DNA from: Gordonia alkanivorans NBRC 16433
Lineage (GTDB): Bacteria; Actinomycetota; Actinomycetes; Mycobacteriales; Mycobacteriaceae
Assembly (NCBI RefSeq): GCF_000225505.1
Contig: NZ_BACI01000086.1
Coordinates: 1 to 45,049, forward strand
Direction: 5' to 3'
Length of the DNA: 45,049 nt
This document shows positions 25,352 to 35,136 of this stretch, piece by piece; the first letter of the stretch is position 1; each line of letters opens with the position of its first letter. Under the pieces are notes generated by a model, which saw only the letters and a program-made list of their open reading frames with translations, searched no databases and was not told the DNA's origin. Both the position numbers and the translations under genes were made by a program.

Positions 25352-26446
25352 TCAGCTACCGCTGCTGGTGGGCGGTTCGGGCTTCTGGAAGACCGTGGTC
25401 GAGTGATCGGCGGCCGGGCCGGCCTCGGACTCACTCGCGGAGGCGCCACCCGACTGCGCAGCACCGGACGACGCACCGGAGGCGCCTGCCGAGTACTGCC
25501 CCGGGGTGTAACCGCCGTAGCCGGACTCACCCGGTGCCGATGCCTGGCCGGACTGGGCGCTCGAGTAGCTCTGACCGGTGCCGGACGTCTGCGAGTACGC
25601 GGACGGGTCGTAGTTCGCCGAGGACTGCTGGCCGTACTGCGACTGTCCGCTGCCTGCGCCATAGGCGGTGGCCTGGGCGTCGCCGTGGGCCTGGCCCTGT
25701 CCGGCGGCCTGCTGGCCCGCCGAGGCCTCGGTGCCCGACGTCGCGGCCGTGATCGGTCCCGTGGCCGATGACGGGGCCGCGAGCGCGGGCGCCACCTTGA
25801 CGACGTCGGCTTCGACGAGCAGCCACACGATCGCGAGGAGCGCCGACAGCAGCGAGAAGATCAGCAGGACGATGGCGCCGGAGGCGTTGTTGTCCACGCT
25901 GAGGAACAGGAACAGCGTGATCAGGAAGGCCGGAATGGTCAGCGCTGCGACGATCGGAGCCGCCGCGACCTTGACGCCCGGGATCAACGAGATGAGCGCC
26001 AGGACACCGGCGACGGCGACGAGCGCGTACGGGGCGTTGAACGGCGTCTGGAACAGCTCCACCGAGAAGTCATAGGCCCGTGCGGCGGCGAGGAACCCGG
26101 AGAACAGCACGACGAGACCGAACAGACCGATGACACCGGCCAGGATCGTCGGGGTGATCGCGGGCAGACCCTGGCTCGGCGGTTTCACCGGCTGCTGCTG
26201 GCCGTAGCCGTACTGTCCGTAGCCCTGCTGCGGATTCTGGCCGTACTGCTGCTGGCCGTAGCCCTGCTGCTGTCCGTACTGCTGGCCGTAACCCTGCTGC
26301 GGATTCTGACCGTACTGCTGTCCGTAGCCCTGCTGGGGGCCCTGCCCGTAACTCTGCTGACCGCTCTGCGGGTACTGCTGGCCGTACTGGCCGTGGGACT
26401 GTCCGGACTCGGGCTGCTGCCCGTAGCCCCCCGTTGGATACGTCAT
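25352..26446 (-). CDS. DUF5336 four-helix membrane protein with Gln/Tyr/Gly-rich tails
   Basis: A 364-aa homologue of M. tuberculosis Rv0954 (34 kDa antigen type). The N-terminal 95 residues consist of [16 protein letters not shown] repeats. Four hydrophobic helices follow (from [20 protein letters not shown] to the segment before [15 protein letters not shown]), and then a 130-residue Ser/Gly/Ala/Gln-rich tail. ATG 26446 has AGGAG before it; the longer frame to 26560 has none. Both tails are probably disordered and cytoplasmic. Rv0954 has been linked to the division machinery with PerM, in line with its position next to perM. Confidence 0.83.
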   Translation of the reverse strand: MTYPTGGYGQQPESGQSHGQYGQQYPQSGQQSYGQGPQQGYGQQYGQNPQQGYGQQYGQQQGYGQQQYGQNPQQGYGQYGYGQQQPVKPPSQGLPAITPTILAGVIGLFGLVVLFSGFLAAARAYDFSVELFQTPFNAPYALVAVAGVLALISLIPGVKVAAAPIVAALTIPAFLITLFLFLSVDNNASGAIVLLIFSLLSALLAIVWLLVEADVVKVAPALAAPSSATGPITAATSGTEASAGQQAAGQGQAHGDAQATAYGAGSGQSQYGQQSSANYDPSAYSQTSGTGQSYSSAQSGQASAPGESGYGGYTPGQYSAGASGASSGAAQSGGASASESEAGPAADHSTTVFQKPEPPTSSGS

Positions 26447-26557
26447 TGGCGATCTCCTGGTCGGCTCGTCTGGGTTATCTGGCTCAGGTCGCGCGCCGGT
26501 GATGACAGCATCGGCCGTCACCGCCCCGACGGGCACAACACCCGGCCCACGGTAGTA

Positions 26558-26579
26558 CATGTGACCGGCGGGTCACATG
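26558..26579 (-). promoter_or_regulatory. 22-bp perfect palindrome upstream of the DUF5336 gene
   Basis: The arms CATGTGACC and GGTCACATG (9 bp each) flank a 4-bp centre. It lies 112-133 bases upstream of the DUF5336 start, beside a TACTAC -10-like element. The TGTGA/TCACA spacing is 8 bases, not the 6 of CRP sites, so another regulator is likely. Confidence 0.45.
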
Positions 26580-26660
26580 GACCGTTCGGCGCCTGCCGTC
26601 GACGACACCGTCCACGCTAGGTCATGCGCGACGATGCCGTGGTGCGGCCGTGCACAGCCG

Positions 26661-28628
26661 TCACCAGCGATGAGCTCGGCCCTGTTCGGCGTACCAGTCG
26701 ACGAGCGAATAATCGTCCACCGACTTCGGATCGATGTTGACCTCCGACCGGCCGGCCAGAATCGCCGTGACCGGAACCTCGAGCTTCTTCCCGGTGCGCG
26801 TGTGCGGGATACCCGGGGCCTCGATCACCTCATCGGGCACATGGCGTTTCGACAACCGGTCGCGGACCGCTGCGGCGATCCGCGCGGTGAGGGCGTCGTC
26901 GAGGACGGCACCGGGGACGAGGGTGACGAACAGCGGCATCCAGTAGGCGCCGTCGGGTCCGTCCACGCCGAGGACGAAGGCCTCCGCGATCTCGTCGAGC
27001 GCCTCCACGACCTCGTAGATGTCGGCTGATCCCATGCGGATTCCGTGACGGTTCAACGTCGCATCGCTGCGGCCGTGGATGACCAGGGAACCGCGTTCGG
27101 TCACGGTCACCCAGTCGCCGTGACGCCACACCGGCCCGTCGGGATGCGCTGTCGGCCCTTCCCACTCGTGGTCGAAGTAGGCGGAACGGTAACGCACGCC
27201 GTCCCGATCGTCCCAGAAGTGCACCGGCATCGACGGCATCGGCGCGGTGACGACCAGCTCGCCGACCTCGCCGACGAGGGGCGTACCGTCCGGCGCCCAA
27301 CTCTCCAGCGCGACACCGAGATAGCGCACCGACAGCTCACCGGGTACCACCGGCACCCCGACCGATCCGCCGGCGAAGGCCGACACGATGTCGGTGCCGC
27401 CGCTGATCGACGAGATCGGCAGTCCCTGCTTCACGTGGTCGTCGACCCAGGTGAACAGGTCGGCGGCGAGCGAGGAACCCGTACTGCCCAGGGCGCGAAG
27501 CGGAGCGAGGTCGTGGTCGCGGCCCGGTTCGAGCCCGGCCTTCCGCGAGGCCTGCAGTTGCCCGGGCGAGGTGCCGAAGTAGGTGACCTTCTCGTCGGCG
27601 ACGATCTGCCAGAGCTTGTCGGCGTCGGGGTAGAGCGGCGAACCGCTGTAACAGACGATCCGCGCCCCGCAGAGGAGACCGGCGACCTGGTAGTTCCACA
27701 TCATCCAGCTGAGTGCGGTCTGCCAGAAGAAGACATCGTCCGACGACAGGTCACCGTGCAACGCACCGGCTTTGAGGTGTTCGACGACGACGCCGCCGTG
27801 CCCGTGGACGATGCCCTTCGGGCGGCCGGTCGTCCCCGAGCTGAACAACACCCAGAGGGGATGGTCGAAGTCCACGAGCACCGGTTCCGCGTCGCCGGCT
27901 TCCGCAGTGAGCGCGTCGGCGTAGTCGATCCGGGTCGGGCCCTGCCCCGACGGGCCGCCCGCGTCGTCGCCGATCGTGATGTGCGCGAGGAGTTCCGGCA
28001 GCAGACTCGCGAGTTCGGCGCTGTCCGCACGCTTGTCGATGTCCTTGCCGCCGTACCGGTATCCCGCGGCGCTGAACAGGATCTTCGGCCGGAGCTGACC
28101 GAGCCGACTGGCGGCACCCTGCGGCGCATAGTCCTGCCCGCACCCCGACCAGATGGCGCCGAGACTCGCGGTGGCGAGGAAGGCGACGACCGCCTCGGGG
28201 ATGTCCGGCAGGTAGGCGGCCACGACATCGCCGGTCCCGATCCCCTGTGCCCGCAGTGTCGCGGCCAGGGCGGCAACCATTCCGGGAAGATCCGACCAGG
28301 CGATCTCGGAGCGTTCCCCGGCCTCGTCGATTCCGACGACGGCGGCACCCGGCAGGTCGGCGTGGCGCAGGATCTGGCTGACGTAGTTCAGCCGGACGCC
28401 CGGGAACCATCGGGCGCCGGGCATCCGCGCGTCGGCGAGAACGGCGGCGTCGCCCTCCGCGAGGGGTTCGGCGGCCAGGGCGTCGAGGTCGAAGAACTCC
28501 CACAGCGCGCGCCAGAACTGTGCCGGCTGCTGAACCGACCAGGACCACAACCGGTCGTAATCCGCGGCGTCCGCGCCGAACCGGCTCTCCGCGTGCCGAC
28601 TGAACCGCTCGATCGCGGCACCGGTCAT
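26661..28628 (-). CDS. Acetoacetyl-CoA synthetase
   Basis: An AMP-forming ligase that turns acetoacetate, ATP and CoA into acetoacetyl-CoA. At 655 aa it has the usual length for acetoacetate-CoA ligases. The order is typical: an N-terminal domain with MPGARWFPGVRLNYV, the ATP loop LFSSGTTGRPKGIVHG, ISGGTDIVSAF (family-specific), GDWVTVTERGSLVIHGRSDATLNRHGIRMG, and the catalytic Lys in HTRTGKKLEVPV near the end. The ATG overlaps the stop of the FadD35-like gene. It is the last gene of the leucine operon and handles the acetoacetate released by the lyase, in place of the CoA-transferase (ScoAB) found in M. tuberculosis. Confidence 0.92.
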   Translation of the reverse strand: MTGAAIERFSRHAESRFGADAADYDRLWSWSVQQPAQFWRALWEFFDLDALAAEPLAEGDAAVLADARMPGARWFPGVRLNYVSQILRHADLPGAAVVGIDEAGERSEIAWSDLPGMVAALAATLRAQGIGTGDVVAAYLPDIPEAVVAFLATASLGAIWSGCGQDYAPQGAASRLGQLRPKILFSAAGYRYGGKDIDKRADSAELASLLPELLAHITIGDDAGGPSGQGPTRIDYADALTAEAGDAEPVLVDFDHPLWVLFSSGTTGRPKGIVHGHGGVVVEHLKAGALHGDLSSDDVFFWQTALSWMMWNYQVAGLLCGARIVCYSGSPLYPDADKLWQIVADEKVTYFGTSPGQLQASRKAGLEPGRDHDLAPLRALGSTGSSLAADLFTWVDDHVKQGLPISSISGGTDIVSAFAGGSVGVPVVPGELSVRYLGVALESWAPDGTPLVGEVGELVVTAPMPSMPVHFWDDRDGVRYRSAYFDHEWEGPTAHPDGPVWRHGDWVTVTERGSLVIHGRSDATLNRHGIRMGSADIYEVVEALDEIAEAFVLGVDGPDGAYWMPLFVTLVPGAVLDDALTARIAAAVRDRLSKRHVPDEVIEAPGIPHTRTGKKLEVPVTAILAGRSEVNIDPKSVDDYSLVDWYAEQGRAHRW

Positions 28629-30280
28629 CGCAGGTCCTCCAGGATGTGGGTGGCCTCTTCGCGCATCGCGACCTTGCGCACCTTTCCGGTGACGGTCATC
28701 GGGAATTCCTTGACCACGTGGACGTATCGGGGGATCTTGTGCCGGGCGATCTTGCCGTCGGCGAAGGCCCGGACGTCCTCGGCCGTGAGATCGGTGGCGT
28801 GGTCGCGGAGGCGGACCCACGCCATCAGTTCTTCGCCGTACTTCTCGTCGGGGACACCGATGACCTGGGCGTCGAGAATGTCGGGATGAGTGTAGAGGAA
28901 TTCCTCGATCTCGCGCGGGTAGATGTTCTCGCCGCCCCGGATCACCATGTCCTTGATCCGGCCGGTGATGCGGACGTAGCCGGCCTCGTCCATCTCGGCG
29001 AGGTCGCCGGTGTGCATCCACCCGTCGGCGTCGATGGCCTCGGCGGTCTTCTCCGGATCGTTCCAGTAGCCGGTCATCACCGAGTAGCCGCGCGTGCACA
29101 GCTCGCCGGTCTCGTTGCGGCCGAGCGTCTCCCCCGTGCCGGGCGCGACGATCTTGATCTCGAGATGCGGACCGACCTGGCCCACGGTGGTGACACGGAG
29201 TTCGAGGGGATCGTCGACCCTGGTCTGGGTGGACACCGGCGACGTCTCGGTCATGCCGTAGCAGATGGACACCTCGCTCATGTGCATCCGATCGACCACC
29301 TGGCGCATCACCTGCTCCGGACACGGCGAGCCGGCCATGATCCCGGTGCGCAGCGACGACAGGTCGGGTGCATAACCGTCCGGGGCGGCGTCGAGGAGAG
29401 CGAGTTCGGCGATGAACATCGTCGGCACGCCGTAGAGGCTGGTGCAGCGATGCTCGGCGACCGCGTCGAGCGTGGCCTTCGGGTCGAAGGCTGGGCCCGG
29501 GATCACCATGGCCGCACCGTGACTGGTGGCGGCGAGATTGCCCATCACCATGCCGAAGCAGTGGTAGAACGGCACCGGTAGGCAGATGCGGTCGTCGGCG
29601 GTGTAGTCGAGGAGCTCACCGACGAGGTAGCCGTTGTTCCCGATGTTGCGATGTGACAGCGTCGCGCCCTTGGGGAATCCCGTTGTGCCCGAGGTGTACT
29701 GGATGTTGATCGGGTCGTCGGCGGACAGCGACGCGGCGATCTCGGCAACCCGTGCCAGCTCCTCGTCGGTGGGGGTGGCGGTCAGTTCGGTCCATGCGGC
29801 GGACTCGAACGTCACCACCTCCCGCAGGTCCGGGCAGTGCGGATGCGCCTCCGCCAGCATCGACGCATACCCGGAGTCCTTGAACCGTTCGGCCGCGAGG
29901 ACGACGCTCGTGCCGGATTGCCTGAGGGCGTACTCGACCTCGTTCTGCCGGTAGGCAGGGTTGAGGTTGACCAGGATCGCGCCGATCTCGGCGGTGGCGT
30001 ACTGGACGAGCACCCACTCGAACCGGTTGGGCGCCCACAGTCCGACCCGATCCCCCCGCTTCACGCCCAGCCGCAGGAGGCCCGCGGCCAATGCCCGCAC
30101 GTCACGGTGGAATTCGGTGTAGGTCCACTGCCGACCGGCACCGGCGTCGATGAGCGCGACGTGGCCGGCATACTTCTCGACGGTCCGCGCCAGGGTCACG
30201 CCGATGGTGTCCGTCAGCAGAGCCGGGCTCTGCGGCCCGTGGGTGTGTGCGAGGTTCTGGGCGTGAGCGTCATTGCTCAT
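28625..30280 (-). CDS. fadD35: Acyl-CoA synthetase, FadD35-like
   Basis: A 551-aa AMP-forming acyl-CoA ligase. Motifs: IQYTSGTTGFPKGATLSHRN (ATP loop), YGMTETSPV, GWMHTGDLAEMDEAGYVRI, GRIKDMVIRGGENIYPREIE, and the catalytic Lys in VTGKVRKVAM. It is close to the FadD35 type that sits in the equivalent M. tuberculosis cluster (Rv2505c). It probably activates isovalerate or another short/medium-chain acid so that it can enter the operon's pathway. It starts 75 bp after the CitE-like gene and overlaps the acetoacetyl-CoA synthetase gene by four bases. Confidence 0.88.
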   Translation of the reverse strand: MSNDAHAQNLAHTHGPQSPALLTDTIGVTLARTVEKYAGHVALIDAGAGRQWTYTEFHRDVRALAAGLLRLGVKRGDRVGLWAPNRFEWVLVQYATAEIGAILVNLNPAYRQNEVEYALRQSGTSVVLAAERFKDSGYASMLAEAHPHCPDLREVVTFESAAWTELTATPTDEELARVAEIAASLSADDPINIQYTSGTTGFPKGATLSHRNIGNNGYLVGELLDYTADDRICLPVPFYHCFGMVMGNLAATSHGAAMVIPGPAFDPKATLDAVAEHRCTSLYGVPTMFIAELALLDAAPDGYAPDLSSLRTGIMAGSPCPEQVMRQVVDRMHMSEVSICYGMTETSPVSTQTRVDDPLELRVTTVGQVGPHLEIKIVAPGTGETLGRNETGELCTRGYSVMTGYWNDPEKTAEAIDADGWMHTGDLAEMDEAGYVRITGRIKDMVIRGGENIYPREIEEFLYTHPDILDAQVIGVPDEKYGEELMAWVRLRDHATDLTAEDVRAFADGKIARHKIPRYVHVVKEFPMTVTGKVRKVAMREEATHILEDLR

Positions 30281-30354
30281 GAGCGGGCTCCGGTCTCTCG
30301 GTGGTCTCGGGAAACGAAACGAGGGGTGTCGAAAAACGTGTCAGTGCAGGGCGA

Positions 30355-31281
30355 TCAGGCGTCGGCGGTGTCGGTGGGTCGTCCGGCCACGCGGGACAGC
30401 ACGACCTCCGCCTGCCGGAGCACCGGACCGTCGATCATCTGCCCGTCGAGGCTGAAGACCCCGCCACCGTGTTCGGCGGAGCCGTCGATGACCTTGCGCG
30501 CCCACGCGATCGACTCCTCGGACGGCTGGTAGCCGGCGCGGATGTGCTCGACCTGCGACGGGTGGATGCAGGCGGTCGCGGTGTAGCCGAGTGCCACCGC
30601 GTCGCGTACCTCGGCGACCAGGCCGTCGACGTCGTCGATGTCGAGATGCACCGAGTCGACGGCGAACTTCCCGTGCGCCGCGGCCGCGATGCGGACCATC
30701 GACCGGACCCAGGCGGCCACATCCCGGTACTCGCCGGGCCGCGGTTCGTCGGGCCCGAAGCGGCTCGACGTCCCGCCGAGTCCGGCGACCAGGTCCTCGG
30801 CACCCCACATGAGTCCGATGCAGTTCGACGTGGCGGCGATGTCGTTGGCGCGGGTCGCACCGAGCGGCGTCTCGATCAGCGCGATCGTCTGGAACGCGGT
30901 GTCCAGGATCGACGCCACGTCCTCCGACTTGGCCTGCATGACGACGCGGTAGTTCGTCTCGGAGACCGCGGCCAGGTCACGGCGGTAGTCGCCGGTCCCG
31001 GCCGGGTTGATCCGCACGATGGTCCGGTCCGGATCGATCGGGTTGGCGATCAACGCTTCCCGCGCGGCGGCGCGATTCTCCGGCGAGACCGCGTCCTCGA
31101 GGTCGAGGATCACGACGTCGGCACGGTCGAGTGCCTTCTGGTAGCGCTCGGGCCGGTCTGCGGGGCAGAACAGCAGTGCGGGCCCGGCGGGCAGCCAGGC
31201 GTTGTTCAGCTGGGAATCGCCCAGATTCGCGCCGCTCACGAGCGAGTTGTCGGCGGGTCCGTCGAAGAACATCGTCGTCAC
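30355..31281 (-). CDS. citE: CitE-like HpcH/HpaI-family beta-hydroxyacyl-CoA lyase
   Basis: A 308-aa TIM-barrel lyase. Family signs are FCPADRPERYQKALDRADVVILDLEDAVSP (phosphate and Mg region), TIVRINPAGTGDYRRDL, IALIETPLGA with the metal-binding Glu, and CIHPSQVEHI. The M. tuberculosis homologue Rv2498c was shown to act as an (R)-HMG-CoA and citramalyl-CoA lyase in leucine and itaconate breakdown, not as a citrate lyase subunit. Here too no citrate lyase alpha or gamma genes are near. It would split HMG-CoA into acetyl-CoA and acetoacetate. It overlaps the MaoC gene by four bases. Confidence 0.9.
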   Translation of the reverse strand: MTTMFFDGPADNSLVSGANLGDSQLNNAWLPAGPALLFCPADRPERYQKALDRADVVILDLEDAVSPENRAAAREALIANPIDPDRTIVRINPAGTGDYRRDLAAVSETNYRVVMQAKSEDVASILDTAFQTIALIETPLGATRANDIAATSNCIGLMWGAEDLVAGLGGTSSRFGPDEPRPGEYRDVAAWVRSMVRIAAAAHGKFAVDSVHLDIDDVDGLVAEVRDAVALGYTATACIHPSQVEHIRAGYQPSEESIAWARKVIDGSAEHGGGVFSLDGQMIDGPVLRQAEVVLSRVAGRPTDTADA

Positions 31282-31778
31282 TCCGTAGGTTTCTTGCGCA
31301 CCAACGTGGCCCGCGCGGCTCGCGCGACGACCTCGCCGTGCTGATTGCGTCCGATGTGGGTCAAGTTCACCACGCCCTCCCCCGGCCTCGACCGGGATTC
31401 GCGTTTACCGGTGCACAGGGTCTCGGCGTAGAGGGTGTCACCGGCGAACAGCGGCGCGGGGAACGCGACCTCGGAAAAACCGAGGTTGGCCACCAGTGTG
31501 CCCTGTGTCAGCTGGCTGACCGAGAGGCCCACGATCGTCGACAGCGTGAACATGGAGTTGATCAGGCGCTGCCCACCGAAGCCGGGCTGCTGCGCCGACC
31601 AGGCGGCGTCGAGGTGCAGGGCCTGGGTGTTCATGGTGAGCGTCGTGAACAGCACGTTGTCGGCCTCGGTGACGGTGCGTCCGGGACGGTGCTCGTAGAG
31701 GGTGTCCTCGGTGAACTCCTCGAACCACAGGCCGCGCTGGACGACGCGGTTCACGGGGGGCTGGTCGTTGCCGCTCAT
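31278..31778 (-). CDS. MaoC-type hydratase
   Basis: A 166-aa hot-dog-fold hydratase. The hydratase-2 pattern includes TEADNVLFTTLTMNTQALHLD with the catalytic Asn/His region, then AGDTLYAETLCTGKRESRSR. The corresponding M. tuberculosis gene (Rv2499c) serves as methylglutaconyl-CoA/itaconyl-CoA hydratase with the CitE-like lyase, and the same job fits here. It overlaps both neighbours by four bases, so it is tightly coupled. Confidence 0.87.
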   Translation of the reverse strand: MSGNDQPPVNRVVQRGLWFEEFTEDTLYEHRPGRTVTEADNVLFTTLTMNTQALHLDAAWSAQQPGFGGQRLINSMFTLSTIVGLSVSQLTQGTLVANLGFSEVAFPAPLFAGDTLYAETLCTGKRESRSRPGEGVVNLTHIGRNQHGEVVARAARATLVRKKPTE

Positions 31779-32920
31779 GCGAAACCCAGCTCTCGGGCGA
31801 TGAGCATGAGCTGCACCTCGGTGGTGCCCTCACCGATCTCGAGGATCTTCGAGTCGCGGTAGTGACGGGCGACGGGGTAGTCGTTCATGAAACCGTAGCC
31901 GCCGTGGATCTGGGTGGCGATGCGCGCATTGTCCATGGCCGCCTCGCTGGCCACCAGCTTGGCGATCGACGCTTCCTTCTTGAAGGGCTTGCCCGCCAGC
32001 ATCTTCGCCGCCGCGTCGTAGTAGGCGGTGCGGGCCACATGGGCTCGCGCCTCCATCCGGGCGATGGCGAAGGACACCGACTGGTACTCCCCGATCGGCT
32101 TGCCGAACGACTGACGCTCCTTGGCGTACTTGACGCTCTCGTCGACGCAACCCTGCGCGGCACCGGTCGCGAGCGCCGCGATCGCGATGCGGCCCTCGTC
32201 GAGGATCGACAGGAAGTTGGCGTAGCCGCGGCCGCGCTCGCCGAGCAGGTTCTCCTTGGGCACGCGCACATCGGTGAACGTGAGCGGGTGGGTGTCCGAG
32301 GCGTTCCAGCCGACCTTGTTGTAGGCCGGTTCGGCGGTGAAGCCGGGGGTTCCCGACGGCACGATGATCGTCGAGATCTCCTTCTTGCCGTTCTCCTTCA
32401 CGCCGGTGACCGCGGTGACGGTGACCAGTGAGGTGATGTCGGTGCCCGAGTTGGTGATGAACTGCTTGCCGCCGTTGATGATCCACGAGTCACCGTCGTC
32501 GCGGGCGGTGGTCGCGGTGGCACCGGCGTCGGAGCCGGCCCCGGGCTCGGTGAGGCCGAAGCCGGCGAGCGCGGTACCGGCGGTGAGGTCGGGCAGGTAC
32601 TGCTGCTTCTGCTCCTCGGTGCCGAAACGGTAGATCGGCATCGCGCCCAGGCTCACCCCGGCTTCGAGCGTGATGGCGACCGACTGGTCGACCTTGCCGA
32701 GCTCCTCGAGTGCGAGGGCCAGCGCGAAGTAGTCGCCGCCCATCCCGCCGTACTTCTCGTCGAAGGGCAGACCGAAGAGGCCCATCTTGCCCATCTGGGC
32801 GACGACCTCGTACGGGAAGGTGTGGTCGGCATCGTGTTTCGCGGCCACCGGCGCCACCACGGTCTGCGCGAAGTCGCGCACCGTCTCGATGAGGTCGGTG
32901 TACTCCTGCGTGAGTTCCAT
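31775..32920 (-). CDS. Acyl-CoA dehydrogenase, probably isovaleryl-CoA dehydrogenase
   Basis: A 381-aa flavoprotein, first oxidation step of the operon. Motifs are GFGLTEPGAGSDAG (119-132), SWIINGGKQFITNSG (145-159), KERQSFGKPI (267-276), QIHGGYGFMNDYPVARHYRD (337-356) and the C-terminal EIGEGTTEVQ. The position that holds the catalytic Glu in short and medium-chain enzymes is Ala351. Isovaleryl-CoA dehydrogenases also lack Glu there and use one about 120 residues earlier; the nearest candidate here is Glu242 in LDEGRI. ATG 32920 with AGGA upstream is preferred over GTG 32935. Orthologue by position: FadE19 (Rv2500c). Confidence 0.88.
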   Translation of the reverse strand: MELTQEYTDLIETVRDFAQTVVAPVAAKHDADHTFPYEVVAQMGKMGLFGLPFDEKYGGMGGDYFALALALEELGKVDQSVAITLEAGVSLGAMPIYRFGTEEQKQQYLPDLTAGTALAGFGLTEPGAGSDAGATATTARDDGDSWIINGGKQFITNSGTDITSLVTVTAVTGVKENGKKEISTIIVPSGTPGFTAEPAYNKVGWNASDTHPLTFTDVRVPKENLLGERGRGYANFLSILDEGRIAIAALATGAAQGCVDESVKYAKERQSFGKPIGEYQSVSFAIARMEARAHVARTAYYDAAAKMLAGKPFKKEASIAKLVASEAAMDNARIATQIHGGYGFMNDYPVARHYRDSKILEIGEGTTEVQLMLIARELGFA

Positions 32921-32967
32921 GAGAGTCCTGTTCACTCTTGTAGCTTCGATTCGATCTGTTCTGTTCC

Positions 32968-33018
32968 GAGCCCTTCGTGGCTCGTCGCTTGCGCTCCTCG
33001 CACCTCAGGGAGCGAGTG
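32968..33018 (+). repeat. Dispersed GC-rich intergenic repeat, copy 2
   Basis: This 51-bp stretch shares CCTTCGTGGCTCGTCGCT and GCTCCTC-CACCTCAG-G with 441-488. A related core, reversed, is at 45006-45029. It fills the short gap between the acyl-CoA dehydrogenase start and the accA1 stop, the only sizeable gap in the first part of this operon. Confidence 0.75.
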
Positions 33019-33019
33019 G

Positions 33020-35122
33020 TCAGGGGGCGGGAACGGGCTCCCGGCTCTCCGCCGGCGTGACCACGGCGAGGATCTGTCCGGCATCCACCTTGTCACCCAC
33101 CTTCACCGTGACGTCGACGGTTCCGTCGACGGGTGCGGTCAACGCGTGTTCCATCTTCATCGCCTCGACGACAACGACGGCCGCGCCGCTGCTCACCTCG
33201 TCACCGGAGGTGGCCCCGACGGCGACCACGGTGCCGGGCATCGGGCTGGCGATCTCGCCTGCGCGATCGTCGGCGGCCTCGTCGAGCAGCGGACGGGCGA
33301 GATCGAGGACCCAGGCGCCGGACGGTCCGGACACCCACCAGGATTCGCCGATCAGCGTCGACGACCAGGACTGGCTGACCCCGTCGACGATGAGGCGGTC
33401 GGAATCACGACCGTCGCCCGACTGTGCGGGGAGGTAGACGACGCCGGCGGTCCACGACTCGCCCTCGGCCCCGTCGACGCCCTCGTCGACCACGGTCGCC
33501 GACCCCGAGATCGAGTGCGTATCGGTGTGTTCGACGCGGATCGACACGGTGGAGTGGTGTCCGCCGCTCACGAGCCTGGTGATCACCGGCGCCGGTTCGC
33601 CGACGCGCCAGCCGACCGCCGACGACCAGACGTCCCCACGGTCCCGGGTCCCGATGCGGGCGAGGCCGACGAGGACCTGCGCCTCCGGCGATGGTTGCGG
33701 CACTGCGTAATCGGCGACGAGTCGGTCGAGCAGTTCGGTGTCGAGCTCGGCGTCGACGACGGCCTGCTGCCGGAGGACGAAGCGGCAGAAGTCGATGTTG
33801 GTGACGACACCGAGGACGCGGGTGTGCGCCAGCGCCTGGTCGAGGCGTTCGAGCGCCTCCTCGCGGTCGCTGCCGTGCGCGATGATCTTGGCGAGCATCG
33901 GGTCGTAGTCGCTGCCGACGCGCAGCCCTTCGAGCATGGCGGAGTCGACGCGGATGCCGCTGCCCGACGCGGTGTCCGGGTGGACGAGGTGTTCGATGGT
34001 GCCGCCGGTGGGGAGGAAACCGCGGGCGGGATCCTCGGCGTACACGCGGGCCTCGATGGCGTGGCCGGTGAGGGTGATGTCGCCCTGGGCGAAGCCGAGG
34101 ACCTCGCCGCGGGCCACGCGGATCTGCTGCTCCACCAGGTCGATTCCGGTGACCAGTTCGGTGACCGGGTGCTCGACCTGCAGGCGGGTGTTCATCTCCA
34201 TGAAGAAGAACTCGTCCGGCTTGTGGGCCGAGACGATGAACTCGACGGTGCCGGCGCCGGTGTAGCCGACGCTGCGGGCGGCGTCGCAGGCCGCCTCACC
34301 GATCCGGGCACGGGTGTCGGCGTCGAGCAGCGCCGACGGCGCCTCCTCGATGACCTTCTGGTGGCGGCGCTGCAGGGAGCATTCGCGTTCGCCGAGATGG
34401 ATCACGTTGCCGTGCGTGTCGGCGAGGACCTGTACCTCGATGTGGCGCGGGGTGTCCACGAAGTGTTCGAGGAACAGTGCGTCGTCGCCGAACGCGGCGC
34501 CCGCCTCGCGTCGTGCGCGCTGGAGTGCCGCGGGCAGGTCGGCCGGGTCGGCGACGCGGTGCATGCCCTTGCCGCCGCCGCCGGCGCTCGGCTTGATGAG
34601 GACCGGGAAGCCGATGTCGGGGGCGGCCGCGATCAGGTCCTCGTCGGTGAGGCCGGGACGCGAGAGACCCGGCACCACCGGCACGTCGCGCGCGGTGACC
34701 GCGGCACGCGCGGTGATCTTGTCGCCCATCGTCGCGATGGCCTCGACCGGCGGACCGATGAAGACGATGCCCGCCTCCGCCAGCGCGGCGGCGAATTTCT
34801 GGTTCTCCGAGAGGAATCCGTAACCGGGGTGGACGGCATCGGCACCGGTCTTGCGGGCCGCGTCGACCACGGCGTCGATGTCGAGATAGCTCTGGGCCGC
34901 CGCGGCCGGTCCGATGCGGACCGCGACGTCGGCCTCGCGGACATGGCGTGCTTGCGCATCGGCGTCGGAGTAGACGGCGATACTGCGGATTCCCAGGCGG
35001 CGCAGCGTGTCGATCACCCGGCAGGCGATCTCACCGCGGTTCGCCACCAGGACGCTGCGAATGGGTCTGGTGCTCACGGTCTCGGTCTTCTCCTCGGTCG
35101 TGGGTGAACTCGGGGATGGCAT
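33020..35122 (-). CDS. accA1: Biotin carboxylase / biotin carrier subunit (methylcrotonyl-CoA carboxylase alpha)
   Basis: A 700-aa alpha subunit. The N-terminal biotin carboxylase domain starts [20 protein letters not shown]. The ATP-grasp loop is SAGGGGKGM, and the active site includes [23 protein letters not shown] and [10 protein letters not shown]. The C-terminal carrier domain has the biotin site [14 protein letters not shown] 35122 has GGAG six bases before it and follows accD1 by 14 bp; GTG 35077 is an alternative. With AccD1 it carboxylates 3-methylcrotonyl-CoA in leucine breakdown. Confidence 0.93.
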   Translation of the reverse strand: MPSPSSPTTEEKTETVSTRPIRSVLVANRGEIACRVIDTLRRLGIRSIAVYSDADAQARHVREADVAVRIGPAAAAQSYLDIDAVVDAARKTGADAVHPGYGFLSENQKFAAALAEAGIVFIGPPVEAIATMGDKITARAAVTARDVPVVPGLSRPGLTDEDLIAAAPDIGFPVLIKPSAGGGGKGMHRVADPADLPAALQRARREAGAAFGDDALFLEHFVDTPRHIEVQVLADTHGNVIHLGERECSLQRRHQKVIEEAPSALLDADTRARIGEAACDAARSVGYTGAGTVEFIVSAHKPDEFFFMEMNTRLQVEHPVTELVTGIDLVEQQIRVARGEVLGFAQGDITLTGHAIEARVYAEDPARGFLPTGGTIEHLVHPDTASGSGIRVDSAMLEGLRVGSDYDPMLAKIIAHGSDREEALERLDQALAHTRVLGVVTNIDFCRFVLRQQAVVDAELDTELLDRLVADYAVPQPSPEAQVLVGLARIGTRDRGDVWSSAVGWRVGEPAPVITRLVSGGHHSTVSIRVEHTDTHSISGSATVVDEGVDGAEGESWTAGVVYLPAQSGDGRDSDRLIVDGVSQSWSSTLIGESWWVSGPSGAWVLDLARPLLDEAADDRAGEIASPMPGTVVAVGATSGDEVSSGAAVVVVEAMKMEHALTAPVDGTVDVTVKVGDKVDAGQILAVVTPAESREPVPAP

Positions 35123-35136
35123 GTCGGTCTCCGCTC

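Noticed and set aside
26558..26579. CRP/Rv3676 binding site
   Set aside because: The TGTGA and TCACA half-sites are 8 bases apart, not 6.
30355..31281. Citrate lyase beta subunit as a literal function
   Set aside because: There are no alpha or gamma subunits or accessory genes; the neighbours and the characterised M. tuberculosis homologue indicate a beta-hydroxyacyl-CoA lyase.
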